A DNA stretch of 64,000 nt, from positions 922,490 through 986,489 of the forward strand of contig NZ_RAPQ01000008.1 in the NCBI RefSeq assembly GCF_003610555.1. The letters run 5' to 3'. Each line of letters begins with the position of its first letter. The stretch's first letter is position 1. Below the pieces are notes generated by a model. It saw only the letters and a list, made by a program, of their open reading frames with translations, was not told the DNA's origin and made no database searches. Position numbers and translations under genes: made by a program. The stretch comes from Marinifilum flexuosum. Its GTDB lineage: Bacteria; Bacteroidota; Bacteroidia; Bacteroidales; Marinifilaceae. Of this stretch, positions 51,020 through 60,117 are shown piece by piece.

Positions 51020-51223
51020 TCTTTTAATTCTATTATTCTCCTACTCGTATGGCTTTTCGGATGCGCCCCGTTTATGGTTTCTGGACTCCATTTGAAATTT
51101 GCAGGCGCGAAAGTAACAATTTAAATTATTATGCTTGTTTATTTTTTTAGTTGTTTTTAGAAGAAATGTTGTATTTATTGATGTTTAGTTATTTCTATAC
51201 TAAGAAAGAATTGTTTAGTAAAT

Positions 51224-51256
51224 AAAAACGCCGATTCAAAAGAACCGGCGTTTTTT
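51224..51256. terminator. Terminator after alaS
   Basis: AACGCCG(A)TTC / GAACCGGCGTT with an AAAA loop and A/T runs on both sides. It lies about 38 bp past the alaS stop. Confidence 0.82.
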
Positions 51257-51293
51257 ATGCTTGTAGCTGAAAGCAGATTACTAACAGCTAAAT

Positions 51294-53927
51294 TTATCCT
51301 TCAATTTTGTGAAGTACCATTTTCTTGGCAGTTTCAATGGCTTGTTGTAATCCTTTAGGATCTTTACCACCAGCCGATGCAAAGAATGGTTGTCCACCAC
51401 CACCACCTTTAATTTCCTTGGCAGCTTCGCGAACAATATTTCCTGCATGTAAGTCATATTCTTTCACAAGGTTATCAGAGAACATGATGGTTAGGTTTGC
51501 TTTACCACCCAAATCGGCACCTGTAATGAATACCAAATTATCAACTTCACCTTTTAATTGGAAAGCGATGTCTTTTAAATCAGCAGCACTTCCAACAGTT
51601 AGTGGTTCAGTAATGAAATTTACATCTTTGGTTACAGAAATATTTCCTTTAAGATCATTCTTCATTACCTTTAAGCGATCCTTCATAAAGCCATCCAAAT
51701 CCTTTTTTAAACCTGAATTCTCAGACATCAGGTCTTCAATGTTTTTAAGTAGGTTTTGGCTTGATTTAAATACTTTTTCAATATTTCGCAGCGTATTCAA
51801 TTTGTCATTAATGTATTGTTCTGCTTTGTCAGCAGTAATTGCTTCAATTCTTCTAACACCAGCAGAGATAGCTCCTTCTGAAATAATCTTGAATAAGCCA
51901 ATCTGACCTGTTGCTTCAACGTGAGTACCACCACATAGCTCAACAGAATCGTTGAATTTTACTACTCGAACCAAATCGCCATATTTTTCACCAAATAAAG
52001 CCATAGCTCCCATATTTACAGCTTCAGCCATTGGGATGTGGTTCTTGATTTCAATAGCAATGTTTTCTCTGATTTTCTTGTTTACAATTGCTTCAACTTT
52101 AGCAATTTCTTCATCAGTTACTTTTTGGAAGTGTGAGAAGTCGAAACGCAAGTGATCAGGATTTACCAAAGAACCTTTCTGCTCAACGTGATCGCCTAAA
52201 ATTTCACGTAATGCATGATGCATTAAGTGAGTTGCAGTGTGGTTGTTTGCAGTAAGATTTCTTTTGCTACCACTTACCACTGCTTTAAAAGTTGCAGTTG
52301 GATCGGTAGGCAATTCTTTTGCAAAATGAACAATCAAACCATGTTCTTTCTTGGTATCGATAATGGAAACTTTCTGGCCATTTGCTTCAATGTAACCAGT
52401 ATCTCCAACCTGCCCACCACTTTCGCCATAGAATGGAGTGATGTTGAATACCATTTGGTAAGAATCTTTTCCTTTACTTGTAATTTTTCTGTAACGAGTA
52501 ATTCTTACATCTGTGCTTAGGTAATCGTAACCAACAAATTCCTCAACATCATCTTTTAAAAGTTCCACCCAATCTCCAGTATCAATCGAAGTTGCAGAGC
52601 GAGATCTGTTTTTCTGAGCTTCCATTTCAGTGTTGAACTCTTTGCGATTCACAACCAAATCTTGTTCTTTCAAAATCAACTCGGTCAAATCTAATGGGAA
52701 TCCGTAAGTATCATATAATTCAAAAGCCAACTTACCAGGAACAACTTTAAAGTCGTCAGCTTTTGTTTTTTCAATAATTTGATCTAACAATCTAATACCA
52801 TTCTCAAGTGTTCTCAAGAATGAATTTTCTTCTTCTTTAACTACTTTTTCAATTAAAGTCTGCTGTTTTACCAACTCAGGGAAGTGTTGTCCCATCACTT
52901 CAATTAATACTGGAATCAAACCATACATGAATGGATCTTTGAATCCAAGGAAGGTATATCCATAACGAACTGCTCTGCGAAGAATTCGGCGAATTACATA
53001 TCCAGCCTTATTGTTCGATGGCAATTGTCCGTCTGTAATCGCAAAAGCAATGGTTCTGATATGGTCAGCAATAACACGAAGTGCAATATCAATTTCTTCA
53101 TCTTTACCATACTCCTTGCCACCCATTTTAGCAATGGTCTGAATAATTGGTTGGAAAACATCAGTATCGTAATTCGAAGTTTTTTCTTGCATTGCCATAC
53201 ACAAACGTTCAAATCCCATTCCTGTATCAACATGCTGGTGTGGAAGAGCTTCTAAAGAACCGTCAGCCTTACGGTTGAATTGCATAAATACAAGGTTCCA
53301 AATTTCGATTACTTGCGGGTGATCCATATTTACAAGATCTCTACCTGAAGTAATTTTTCTCTCTTCATCACTTCTTAAGTCGATGTGAATTTCGGAACAA
53401 GGACCACATGGACCTTGATCTCCCATTTCCCAGAAGTTATCTTTTTTATTACCGTTAATAATATGATCTTCAGGAAGGTATTTCATCCAATATCCTGCAG
53501 CTTCATCATCACGGTCTAACTTATCGTCAGCACTACCTTCAAATACAGAGGCATATAAACGATCTGTTGGCAGTTTATAAACTTCAGTTAAAAGTTCCCA
53601 TGCCCAATCAATAGCTTCTTTTTTAAAGTAGTCACCAAACGACCAGTTACCCAACATCTCGAACATGGTGTGGTGATATGTGTCGTGCCCTACTTCTTCA
53701 AGGTCGTTGTGTTTTCCTGAAACACGAAGACATTTCTGAGAGTTGGAAATTCTGTTATATTTTACTGGTGAGTTACCAAGAAAGATATCCTTAAACTGAT
53801 TCATACCTGCATTGGTAAACATCAATGTAGGATCATCTTTAATTACCATCGGTGCCGATGAAACGATTTTATGTTGCTTTGAATTAAAAAAATCCAAAAA
53901 TGCTTGTCTGATTTCGCTTGAATTCAT
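51294..53927 (-). CDS. alaS: Alanine-tRNA ligase
   Basis: An 877-residue alanyl-tRNA synthetase that charges tRNA-Ala. The class II catalytic domain starts at the N-terminus ([13 protein letters not shown] ... [10 protein letters not shown], and [15 protein letters not shown]). The editing domain contains [24 protein letters not shown] and [13 protein letters not shown], whose histidines and cysteine bind zinc. The C-terminal C-Ala domain has a [16 protein letters not shown] stretch, the usual DHHA1 glycine-rich motif. Length is normal for the family. The gene is monocistronic with its own terminator. It is divergent from the M23 peptidase gene. Confidence 0.97.
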   Translation of the reverse strand: MNSSEIRQAFLDFFNSKQHKIVSSAPMVIKDDPTLMFTNAGMNQFKDIFLGNSPVKYNRISNSQKCLRVSGKHNDLEEVGHDTYHHTMFEMLGNWSFGDYFKKEAIDWAWELLTEVYKLPTDRLYASVFEGSADDKLDRDDEAAGYWMKYLPEDHIINGNKKDNFWEMGDQGPCGPCSEIHIDLRSDEERKITSGRDLVNMDHPQVIEIWNLVFMQFNRKADGSLEALPHQHVDTGMGFERLCMAMQEKTSNYDTDVFQPIIQTIAKMGGKEYGKDEEIDIALRVIADHIRTIAFAITDGQLPSNNKAGYVIRRILRRAVRYGYTFLGFKDPFMYGLIPVLIEVMGQHFPELVKQQTLIEKVVKEEENSFLRTLENGIRLLDQIIEKTKADDFKVVPGKLAFELYDTYGFPLDLTELILKEQDLVVNRKEFNTEMEAQKNRSRSATSIDTGDWVELLKDDVEEFVGYDYLSTDVRITRYRKITSKGKDSYQMVFNITPFYGESGGQVGDTGYIEANGQKVSIIDTKKEHGLIVHFAKELPTDPTATFKAVVSGSKRNLTANNHTATHLMHHALREILGDHVEQKGSLVNPDHLRFDFSHFQKVTDEEIAKVEAIVNKKIRENIAIEIKNHIPMAEAVNMGAMALFGEKYGDLVRVVKFNDSVELCGGTHVEATGQIGLFKIISEGAISAGVRRIEAITADKAEQYINDKLNTLRNIEKVFKSSQNLLKNIEDLMSENSGLKKDLDGFMKDRLKVMKNDLKGNISVTKDVNFITEPLTVGSAADLKDIAFQLKGEVDNLVFITGADLGGKANLTIMFSDNLVKEYDLHAGNIVREAAKEIKGGGGGQPFFASAGGKDPKGLQQAIETAKKMVLHKIEG

Positions 53928-54058
53928 GAGTCTATTATGTTTTAAATAGATGAGATTTCGTTACTTAGCTTGCAAAGTTAGATTAATTCCTTAATTTTGT
54001 TGACTTAAATGAGCAAAAATTTAGACTTTTTCTGCAAAAATTAACCTAAAAGTATTAG

Positions 54059-55027
54059 ATGGCGAAAACAAAGTATCAGTTTAACCCTGAGTCTGTTAGC
54101 TACGAAAAGGTGGAAATTAATTTTAAGACACGCTTAGTCAATGTTCTTAAGCATATGGCTTCCAGTTCAGTACTAGCTATTTTTATGGTTGTAGTATTGT
54201 TCTATTTCTTCGGTTCACCCAAGGAAAGATCATTGGAAAGAGAAAACCAAAGATTAATAAATCAATACAGTTTATTAAATACAAAACTTCAACAGGTTCA
54301 AACCGTTCTGAGTGATTTAGAGCAAAGAGATGATAATATCTACCGTGTTATTTTTGAAGCAGAACCGATTCATTCAAACATCCGTAAAGCGGGTTTTGGA
54401 GGAGTAAATCGTTACAAGCATTTAGAGAGTATGGACAATGCTGAGCTTGTAATTTCCACTACTAAAAAGTTAGATCAGGTTGCAAAATCATTGTATGTAC
54501 AAACCAAATCTTACGATGATGTTGAAGAAATGGTAAGGAACAAGTTTAAAATGCTTTCTGCAATTCCTGCAATTATGCCACTTGCAATAAAGGATTTTGG
54601 ACGTATTTCTGCAGGTTATGGCTGGAGAATTCATCCAATTTATAAAACTCGTAAGTTTCATGATGGAATGGACTTTACAGGAAAGATTGGAACTCCAATT
54701 TATGCAACTGGTGATGGAGTTGTAAAAACAGTTAGGAAAGAGAGAGGATATGGTAAGAAAATCGTGATTGATCATGGTTATGGCTATACAACCATTTATG
54801 CTCACTTGGATAGTTACAGGGTAAGAAGAGGACAAAAGGTAAAGCGTGGAGAAATTATAGGAGAACTTGGAAATACAGGTATTTCAACAGGACCTCACCT
54901 GCATTATGAAGTAAGAAAGGGACGAAAAACATTAAATCCGATTAACTACTATTTTAATGACATTACAGCAGAGGAATACGACCAAATGGTTGCATATGCT
55001 GAAAACACTGGTCAAACAATGGATTAA
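54059..55027 (+). CDS. M23-family metallopeptidase (LytM-like), membrane-anchored
   Basis: A 322-residue envelope protein. It has one N-terminal helix (about 36-55), a coiled-coil-prone segment (about 60-95), and an M23 domain (about 185-300) with GYGWRIHPIYKTRKFHDGMDF, where the His and Asp are zinc ligands, and GPHLHYEV (His-x-His). All four catalytic positions are present, so it is probably an active DD-endopeptidase acting on peptidoglycan crosslinks. Flanked by terminators, hence monocistronic. Reads from ATG 54059, which directly follows the A-rich leader. Confidence 0.92.
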   Translation: MAKTKYQFNPESVSYEKVEINFKTRLVNVLKHMASSSVLAIFMVVVLFYFFGSPKERSLERENQRLINQYSLLNTKLQQVQTVLSDLEQRDDNIYRVIFEAEPIHSNIRKAGFGGVNRYKHLESMDNAELVISTTKKLDQVAKSLYVQTKSYDDVEEMVRNKFKMLSAIPAIMPLAIKDFGRISAGYGWRIHPIYKTRKFHDGMDFTGKIGTPIYATGDGVVKTVRKERGYGKKIVIDHGYGYTTIYAHLDSYRVRRGQKVKRGEIIGELGNTGISTGPHLHYEVRKGRKTLNPINYYFNDITAEEYDQMVAYAENTGQTMD

Positions 55028-55058
55028 TTCTACCGATAAAAATAATAAGAACATAAAA

Positions 55059-55093
55059 AGTGGCACGGAAAAATTTATTCCGTGCCATTTTAT
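55059..55093 (+). terminator. Terminator after the M23 peptidase gene
   Basis: TGGCACGGAA (55061-55070) pairs with TTCCGTGCCA (55078-55087), followed by TTTTATTT. Confidence 0.85.
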
Positions 55094-55176
55094 TTATTAC
55101 TTTAGTTAATAATTTATTCCCATGTGCTTAGCTTTGCCCTTATTAAAAGAAGGGGTAAGATTTAAAATTAATCGAC

Positions 55177-55512
55177 GTGCCTTACAAAGAGAAGAAAATA
55201 GAAAAGCTTTATTATTCAATTGGTGAAGTTGCTGATATGTTTAAGGTAAATACCTCCTTAATCAGATATTGGGAAAAGGAATTTGATGTTATTAAGCCAA
55301 AGAAAAATAAGAAAGGGAATCGTTTTTTCACTCAGGGCGATATTGAAAATTTTCATTTGATTTTCCACTTGGTAAAAGAACGAGGAATGACTCTGAAAGG
55401 AGCTAAGCAAAAACTCAAAGAGAACAAAGAGGATACAGAGAATAATTTTATTGTTGTTTCGCGCTTGCAAGAGATCAAAGATTTGTTGTTGGAAATCAAA
55501 GATGCATTATAA
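55177..55512 (+). CDS. MerR-family transcriptional regulator
   Basis: A 111-residue DNA-binding protein from a GTG start. The MerR winged-helix region reads YYSIGEVADMFKVNTSLIRYWEKEF, followed by NRFFTQGDIENFHLIFHLVKERGMTLKGAK. The C-terminal part is short (about 30 residues, Glu/Leu-rich) without cysteine or obvious ligand domain. This small HTH-MerR type is common in Bacteroidota. It sits 19 bp before the Nif3-like gene and may be co-transcribed. Targets unknown. Confidence 0.9.
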   Translation: MPYKEKKIEKLYYSIGEVADMFKVNTSLIRYWEKEFDVIKPKKNKKGNRFFTQGDIENFHLIFHLVKERGMTLKGAKQKLKENKEDTENNFIVVSRLQEIKDLLLEIKDAL

Positions 55513-55531
55513 TCATTAAAACTTATTAGAA

Positions 55532-56626
55532 TTGAAAGTACGGGATATTATTTCGTCTATAGAAGAGGTTGCGCCATTATCTTATCAGGAATCGTATGAT
55601 AATGCCGGACTTATTGTTGGAGAATACCATCAAGAGGTTAGTGGCATTTTAATCTGTCTTGATGTAATTGAAAGTGTTATTGAAGAGGCAATTCAAAAAG
55701 GAGCAAATCTAATTATTGCTCACCACCCGATTGTATTTAAAGGTCTAAAAAGATTTAATGGATCGAACTATGTTGAGCGAACTGTAATGATGGCAATTAA
55801 GAATAACATTGCCATTTATGCAGCACATACCAATATCGATTCTGTTCGTGGTGGAGTTAGCGAGAGAATTTGTGATTTAATAGGTTTGCAAAACAAGAAG
55901 GTCTTATCTCCAATTGGAGGTGACCTTAAGAAATTAGTAACTTTTGTTCCTAATGATCATGCACAAAAGGTGAGAGAAGCTCTTTTTAGTGCTGGAGGAG
56001 GAAGCATTGGTAATTACGATTCGTGCAGTTTTAATGTGGAAGGAGAGGGAACTTTTCGAGGTGGAGAAGAAACAAATCCGTTTGTAGGAGAAAAAGGGAA
56101 GCTACATTTTGAGAAAGAAGTGAGGGTTGAAACCATTTTTCCTAAGCATTTAAAAGGAAAAGTAGTAGGAGCAATGCTAAATGCTCACCCTTATGAAGAG
56201 GTTGCCTATGATGTTTACTCTTTAGACAATAACAATCCACAAGTGGGATTAGGTATGATAGGAGAGTTGGAAAGTGAAGAAGACACGATCGATTTTTTGA
56301 AAAGAATTAAAGAAATATTCGGTTGTGGATGTATTAAGTATACTAATATAAACAAGGGAAATATAAAAAAAGTAGCTGTTTGTGGTGGAAGTGGAAGTTT
56401 TTTATTGAGAAATGCCATATCAGCTAAAGCCGATATATTTATTACCGGAGACTTTAAATATCACGAGTTTTTTGATGCTGAGAACAAATTAATAATTGCC
56501 GATATTGGACATTATGAAAGTGAACAATTTACTCGGGATATTTTTTATGAGATAGTTACAAAAAAATTACCTAACTTTGCGGTTCATATTTCTGAGATAA
56601 ATTCGAATCCAATAAATTATTTGTAA
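55532..56626 (+). CDS. Nif3-like dinuclear metal-centre protein (YqfO/GTP cyclohydrolase I type 2 family)
   Basis: A 364-residue Nif3-family protein from a TTG start; the family-typical N-terminus KVRDIISSIEEVAPLSYQESYDN supports this start. The metal-binding motifs are IIAHHPIVFKGLKRF (near residue 63), AHTNIDSVRGG (near 96), and ADIGHYESEQF near the C-terminus. A middle PII-like insert (about 125-240) is typical of the longer YqfO type. Its enzymatic role is debated. It lies 4 bp before the zinc-ribbon gene, a frequent Bacteroidota pairing. Confidence 0.93.
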   Translation: MKVRDIISSIEEVAPLSYQESYDNAGLIVGEYHQEVSGILICLDVIESVIEEAIQKGANLIIAHHPIVFKGLKRFNGSNYVERTVMMAIKNNIAIYAAHTNIDSVRGGVSERICDLIGLQNKKVLSPIGGDLKKLVTFVPNDHAQKVREALFSAGGGSIGNYDSCSFNVEGEGTFRGGEETNPFVGEKGKLHFEKEVRVETIFPKHLKGKVVGAMLNAHPYEEVAYDVYSLDNNNPQVGLGMIGELESEEDTIDFLKRIKEIFGCGCIKYTNINKGNIKKVAVCGGSGSFLLRNAISAKADIFITGDFKYHEFFDAENKLIIADIGHYESEQFTRDIFYEIVTKKLPNFAVHISEINSNPINYL

Positions 56627-56630
56627 ACAT

Positions 56631-57467
56631 ATGACAACACAAGATCCAAAAGCTTCAGATTTTAAGGATATTTCAGTTGAAGAAAAATTACGTACATTGT
56701 ACGAAATGCAATCTGTTGATTCTGAGGTAGACCAAATTAGAACGCTAAGAGGGGAGCTTCCTTTGGAAGTGCAGGACTTGGAAGATGAGATTGCCGGACT
56801 TGATACCAGAATCGAAAATCTAAATAACGAGGTAAAAGAACTTGTCGATACGATTGCTAAGAAAAAGCAAGAGATTAAAGAAGCTGGTTTGTTAATTAAA
56901 AAGTACGAAGCTCAGCAGATGAATGTTCGCAATAACCGTGAGTTTGATTCTATTTCTAAGGAAATCGAATTTCAAAACCTGGAAATTGAACTGTGCGAAA
57001 AGCGTATCAAGGAGTTTACTGCGGAAATGGGGAACAAAAAAGCTTTAATCGAAAATTCAGAAGCTATTTTTGCTGAGAAGAAAGCTGATTTGGAATCTAA
57101 AAAAGGCGAGTTGGATGAGATCGTTTCTGAAACTCAAAAAGAGGAAGAAAAGTTGATGGATAAGTCTGAATCTTTCAAAACTAAAATTGAGGAGAGACTT
57201 TTAACAGCATATTCAAGAATTCGCTCGAACGCAAGAAACGGATTAGCAGTTGTAACTGTTGAGCGTGATGCATGTGGAGGTTGTTTTAACAAGATTCCAC
57301 CACAGCGCCAAATGGACATCCGTTCTCGTAAAAAGATTATCGTTTGTGAATATTGCGGACGTATTTTGGTTGACCGTTACATTTGCGATTACGATCACAG
57401 TCTTGAGGAAGCTGATAAAGCTGCAGCTGCTGCTAAGCCTAAAAGAAGAACTCGTAAAAAAGAATAG
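56631..57467 (+). CDS. Coiled-coil protein with C-terminal C4 zinc ribbon
   Basis: A 278-residue protein. It has a long helical/coiled-coil region (about 15-190, rich in Glu, Lys and Leu) and a C-terminal zinc ribbon with the two pairs ACGGCFNKIPPQ and CEYCGRIL (four Cys), then a basic Lys/Arg tail. This resembles the zf-RING_7 (DUF164/CT398-like) family, often encoded after Nif3 as here. It is thought to be nucleic-acid or protein associated, but function is not established. Followed by a terminator. Confidence 0.9.
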   Translation: MTTQDPKASDFKDISVEEKLRTLYEMQSVDSEVDQIRTLRGELPLEVQDLEDEIAGLDTRIENLNNEVKELVDTIAKKKQEIKEAGLLIKKYEAQQMNVRNNREFDSISKEIEFQNLEIELCEKRIKEFTAEMGNKKALIENSEAIFAEKKADLESKKGELDEIVSETQKEEEKLMDKSESFKTKIEERLLTAYSRIRSNARNGLAVVTVERDACGGCFNKIPPQRQMDIRSRKKIIVCEYCGRILVDRYICDYDHSLEEADKAAAAAKPKRRTRKKE

Positions 57468-57487
57468 TACGATTTTGAAAAATATAG

Positions 57488-57520
57488 AAACGGTTATCTT
57501 TACGGAGGTAACCGTTTTTT
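57488..57520 (+). terminator. Terminator after the zinc-ribbon gene, overlapping the next gene's leader
   Basis: AAACGGTTA (57488-57496) pairs with TAACCGTTT (57509-57517), followed by six T. The loop TCTTTACGGAGG contains GGAGG (57504-57508), 15 nt before ATG 57524. It may both end transcription and hide a ribosome site. Confidence 0.75.
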
Positions 57521-57523
57521 ATT

Positions 57524-57868
57524 ATGCCATATTACAATATGAATATATCAGATTATAAAGAATTGCAGAGCTTGAAGGATAAGCGAGAATCGTTTTATAT
57601 TTATTTTTCAGCTCCCAATTGTGGTGTTTGCGAGGTATTAAAGCCTAAATTAGAGGAATTGTTTCAGAATAATTTTGACAAATTAAAAGCATATCATGTA
57701 AATACTGCAATGCAGCCAGATATTGCTGCCCAGGAAGGTTTGTATACAAACCCTTCCCTACTTGTTTTTATGGATGGACAGGAAGTTTTAAAAAGAAGCA
57801 GAGCGATTGGATTGGATGAGGTCTATGACTCTTTAAATCGATATTATAAGATGTTTTTCCAGGAATAA
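57524..57868 (+). CDS. Thioredoxin-family protein
   Basis: A 114-residue thioredoxin-fold protein. The redox motif is PNCGVC (Cys32 and Cys35), a CxxC variant with Gly-Val, within FYIYFSAPNCGVCEVLKPKL. The cis-proline loop is NPSLLVF. An in-frame ATG at 57539 (MNISD) could be the start, which would place the start further from the terminator T-run. No signal peptide, so it is cytoplasmic. The preceding terminator suggests weak or regulated expression. Partner unknown. Confidence 0.86.
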   Translation: MPYYNMNISDYKELQSLKDKRESFYIYFSAPNCGVCEVLKPKLEELFQNNFDKLKAYHVNTAMQPDIAAQEGLYTNPSLLVFMDGQEVLKRSRAIGLDEVYDSLNRYYKMFFQE

Positions 57869-57871
57869 AAA

Positions 57872-57900
57872 ATGCCAGTAACTCAATTACTGGCATTTCT
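57872..57900. terminator. Bidirectional terminator
   Basis: ATGCCAGTAA / TTACTGGCAT stem (57872-57897) with flanking A and T runs, between the convergent thioredoxin and CoA-binding genes. Confidence 0.85.
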
Positions 57901-57914
57901 TTTAATCTCTTGTT

Positions 57915-58286
57915 CTAATATACTCCCGTATTCAACATCACTAGTGGACATGCTTCTTCGGTTTCTATACCGTGAGCATTTGCTTTTTTGTAAAATTCGG
58001 GATTCTCAGTACCTGGAGGAAATAGAATTCTTTCTGGTTTTAATCCAATAATATAATCGTGAAAAGACTCTAGATTTTTAGGTGAAAGATAAATTGCTAT
58101 TGTTTGAACTTTAGCCTCACACGGCTTTCCCGTTTGGATTTGTACACCAGAAATGATTCCTTCCTTGTTTCCCACTGCAACAGTTTCAATATTGTGTTTA
58201 CGAAGAAGTTTTACGCATTTGTTTGAGTATCGATCTTCATTTGTACTCGCGCCGATTACGAGTGTTTTTCCTGTATTTTGCATCAT
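57915..58286 (-). CDS. CoA-binding domain protein
   Basis: A 123-residue Rossmann-like protein of the CoA_binding type: LVIGASTNEDRYSNKCVKLL contains the nucleotide-binding loop; AVGNKEGIISGV and ACPLVMLN match the small stand-alone family. It binds CoA in structural studies of relatives, but the function is not known. There are two adjacent ATG codons (58286 and 58283). Confidence 0.88.
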   Translation of the reverse strand: MMQNTGKTLVIGASTNEDRYSNKCVKLLRKHNIETVAVGNKEGIISGVQIQTGKPCEAKVQTIAIYLSPKNLESFHDYIIGLKPERILFPPGTENPEFYKKANAHGIETEEACPLVMLNTGVY

Positions 58287-58351
58287 GAAATATTTAGATA
58301 TCTATATGTGATAAATATAGTGAAATAGCTGATACATTTTGCGAATAGGAA

Positions 58352-58387
58352 AATAAAAAAGCCTTTTACAATACAGTAAAAGGCTTT
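58352..58387 (-). terminator. Terminator after ispF (end of the porU-porV-ispF unit)
   Basis: On the minus strand, AAAGCCTTTTAC / GTAAAAGGCTTT (58358-58386) is followed by TTTTATTTT. It is just past the ispF stop. Confidence 0.85.
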
Positions 58388-58406
58388 AGAAATAATATTT
58401 AGAGTA

Positions 58407-58883
58407 CTATTTTTCTATTAAAACAGTTGCATAGGCTGATATGCCTTCCTGTTTTCCCACAAAACCAAGTTTTTCGGTTGTTGTAGCTTTGATCGCTAAA
58501 TCATCTAAATCAATTCCCATAACTTTTGAAAGTGTTTCCTGCATTTTAGGAATTAAAGCTTTGATTTTGGGTTTTTGTAATGCAATTGTTGAGTCGATAT
58601 TTCCTATTGAATAACCTTTCTCAGCAATGATTTCAACAGTTTTTTTGAGTAATATTTTACTATCAATTCCTTTAAAATCATTCGAAGTATCTGGAAAATG
58701 ATAACCAATATCTCTCATGTTAGCAGCTCCTAAAAGAGCGTCGCATATTGCATGAATCAAAACATCACCATCAGAATGAGCTACACATCCTTTGTTGTGC
58801 TCAATTTTAATTCCTCCCAACCAAAACTCTTCTCCTTCAGCTAATTGATGCACATCGTAGCCAAATCCAACTCTAATCTTCAT
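58407..58883 (-). CDS. ispF: 2-C-methyl-D-erythritol 2,4-cyclodiphosphate synthase
   Basis: A 158-residue MEP-pathway enzyme making the cyclic diphosphate intermediate of isoprenoid synthesis. Metal and substrate residues: GYDVHQLAEG (Asp10, His12), HSDGDVLIHAICDALLGAAN (His44 region), and IGYHFPDTS, with KATTTEKLGFVG at the C-terminus. Length is standard. The start overlaps the porV stop by one base (TAATG), so translation is coupled. Confidence 0.96.
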   Translation of the reverse strand: MKIRVGFGYDVHQLAEGEEFWLGGIKIEHNKGCVAHSDGDVLIHAICDALLGAANMRDIGYHFPDTSNDFKGIDSKILLKKTVEIIAEKGYSIGNIDSTIALQKPKIKALIPKMQETLSKVMGIDLDDLAIKATTTEKLGFVGKQEGISAYATVLIEK

Positions 58884-60058
58884 TATTTTATAATTTTATC
58901 AAGATTAGCCGTTAAGGAAAATCTTAAAGTATTTTTAAGGGGGTTGTTTTGAGTTGTTGGAATTAGGTAAGAAAAATCAAGATCAAACATGTTTAATTTT
59001 ACTCCTAAACCAGCAGTAAAATACTTGCGATTTCCTTTATCTTCATGTTCGTAGTAGTATCCACCTCTTAGTGCAAATTGTTCTTGGTACCAATATTCAA
59101 GTCCAAGTGACCATGCAATTTCCTTAAACTCTTCACTCATTCCGCCAGGTGCGTCAGAAAAAGAGCTAAAAATACCACTTACAACTGACTTGTCTGAGGT
59201 TTCGCTTCCAACAATAACACCACCATTGTCATCTTCATTTAATGATCCACTATTTGGTGTTGGAACCAAAAGTTTGTTCATGTCAGCAGCAATGGTAAGT
59301 GAATTGTATCTGTCCAATTCCATTTTTAATGCAGTACCCAACTTCAAATTGGTAGGAATAAATTCCTTTTCATCATCGTTGGTATAGCTGATTTTTGAGC
59401 CAATGTTTGAGACGTTTAGCCCCCAAGACCACACCATGTCTCTTCTATTTCTTCTGAACTCATGCTGATAATAAATAGAAACATCAGCTGCAAAAGCATT
59501 TCCTGCTTGAGTTTCTACACCAGCTACATACTGTGATTGGGTTAAATCAGATCTTATGTATCTGAAAGCAATACCTCCTGAAAACTCATCGCTTAATCTT
59601 CTTGAGTATGCAATATCAAATGCCCACTCGTTTGGGTTTTGTGCAACAGGAATGTCTTCAGCTCTTTCTAAAAAAGCAATTTCACCTAAAGAGAAGTAGC
59701 GAAGCGATGCTCCAATAACTTGATTCTTATCTAATCGGTAATATCCGGTAAGGTATGATATGCTCATATCATCAACCAAATCTCGTAACCAAGGAGTATA
59801 CGATGCTGAAACACCATAATTTCCATCAATCATGGCAAATTTTGCAGGATTCCAATGCATTGAATTAACATCAGGAGATGTTGCAACACCTGCATCACCC
59901 ATTGCACCTGCTCTTGAGTTTGGCGTAATTGTTAAAAAAGAAACAGCAGTAGAAATGTAGTTTGCACCAGAAGTTGAAGTCTGGGCAGAAGTTTTGTTAA
60001 TGCCTGTAAAAAGCAGTAGGCACAGTAAACTTGTGATTAGAGTTAGTTTTTTAGTCAT
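58883..60058 (-). CDS. porV: Type IX secretion outer-membrane protein PorV
   Basis: A 391-residue outer-membrane barrel from ATG 60058 (MTKKLTLITSLLCLLLFTG), signal peptide ending near TSA-Q. An earlier in-frame ATG at 60094 would add 12 residues that do not look like a signal sequence. Family landmarks: FLTITPNSRAGAMGDAGVATSPDVNSMHWNPAKFA (FadL-like start of PorV/LptO), and SYTPWLRDLVDDMSISYL. PorV ferries substrates with type-A CTD from the translocon to the PorU sortase at the cell surface. It lies 59 bp after porU and overlaps ispF by one base. Confidence 0.95.
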   Translation of the reverse strand: MTKKLTLITSLLCLLLFTGINKTSAQTSTSGANYISTAVSFLTITPNSRAGAMGDAGVATSPDVNSMHWNPAKFAMIDGNYGVSASYTPWLRDLVDDMSISYLTGYYRLDKNQVIGASLRYFSLGEIAFLERAEDIPVAQNPNEWAFDIAYSRRLSDEFSGGIAFRYIRSDLTQSQYVAGVETQAGNAFAADVSIYYQHEFRRNRRDMVWSWGLNVSNIGSKISYTNDDEKEFIPTNLKLGTALKMELDRYNSLTIAADMNKLLVPTPNSGSLNEDDNGGVIVGSETSDKSVVSGIFSSFSDAPGGMSEEFKEIAWSLGLEYWYQEQFALRGGYYYEHEDKGNRKYFTAGLGVKLNMFDLDFSYLIPTTQNNPLKNTLRFSLTANLDKIIK

Positions 60059-60117
60059 AATATTAATGTGTAGTAAAATACAAATATACTTCAAATAACT
60101 AATAAAGCGGATTTTTA

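Noticed and set aside
51325-51906. 193-residue plus-strand open frame
   Set aside because: It is the antisense of the alaS 3' end; alaS is unambiguous there.
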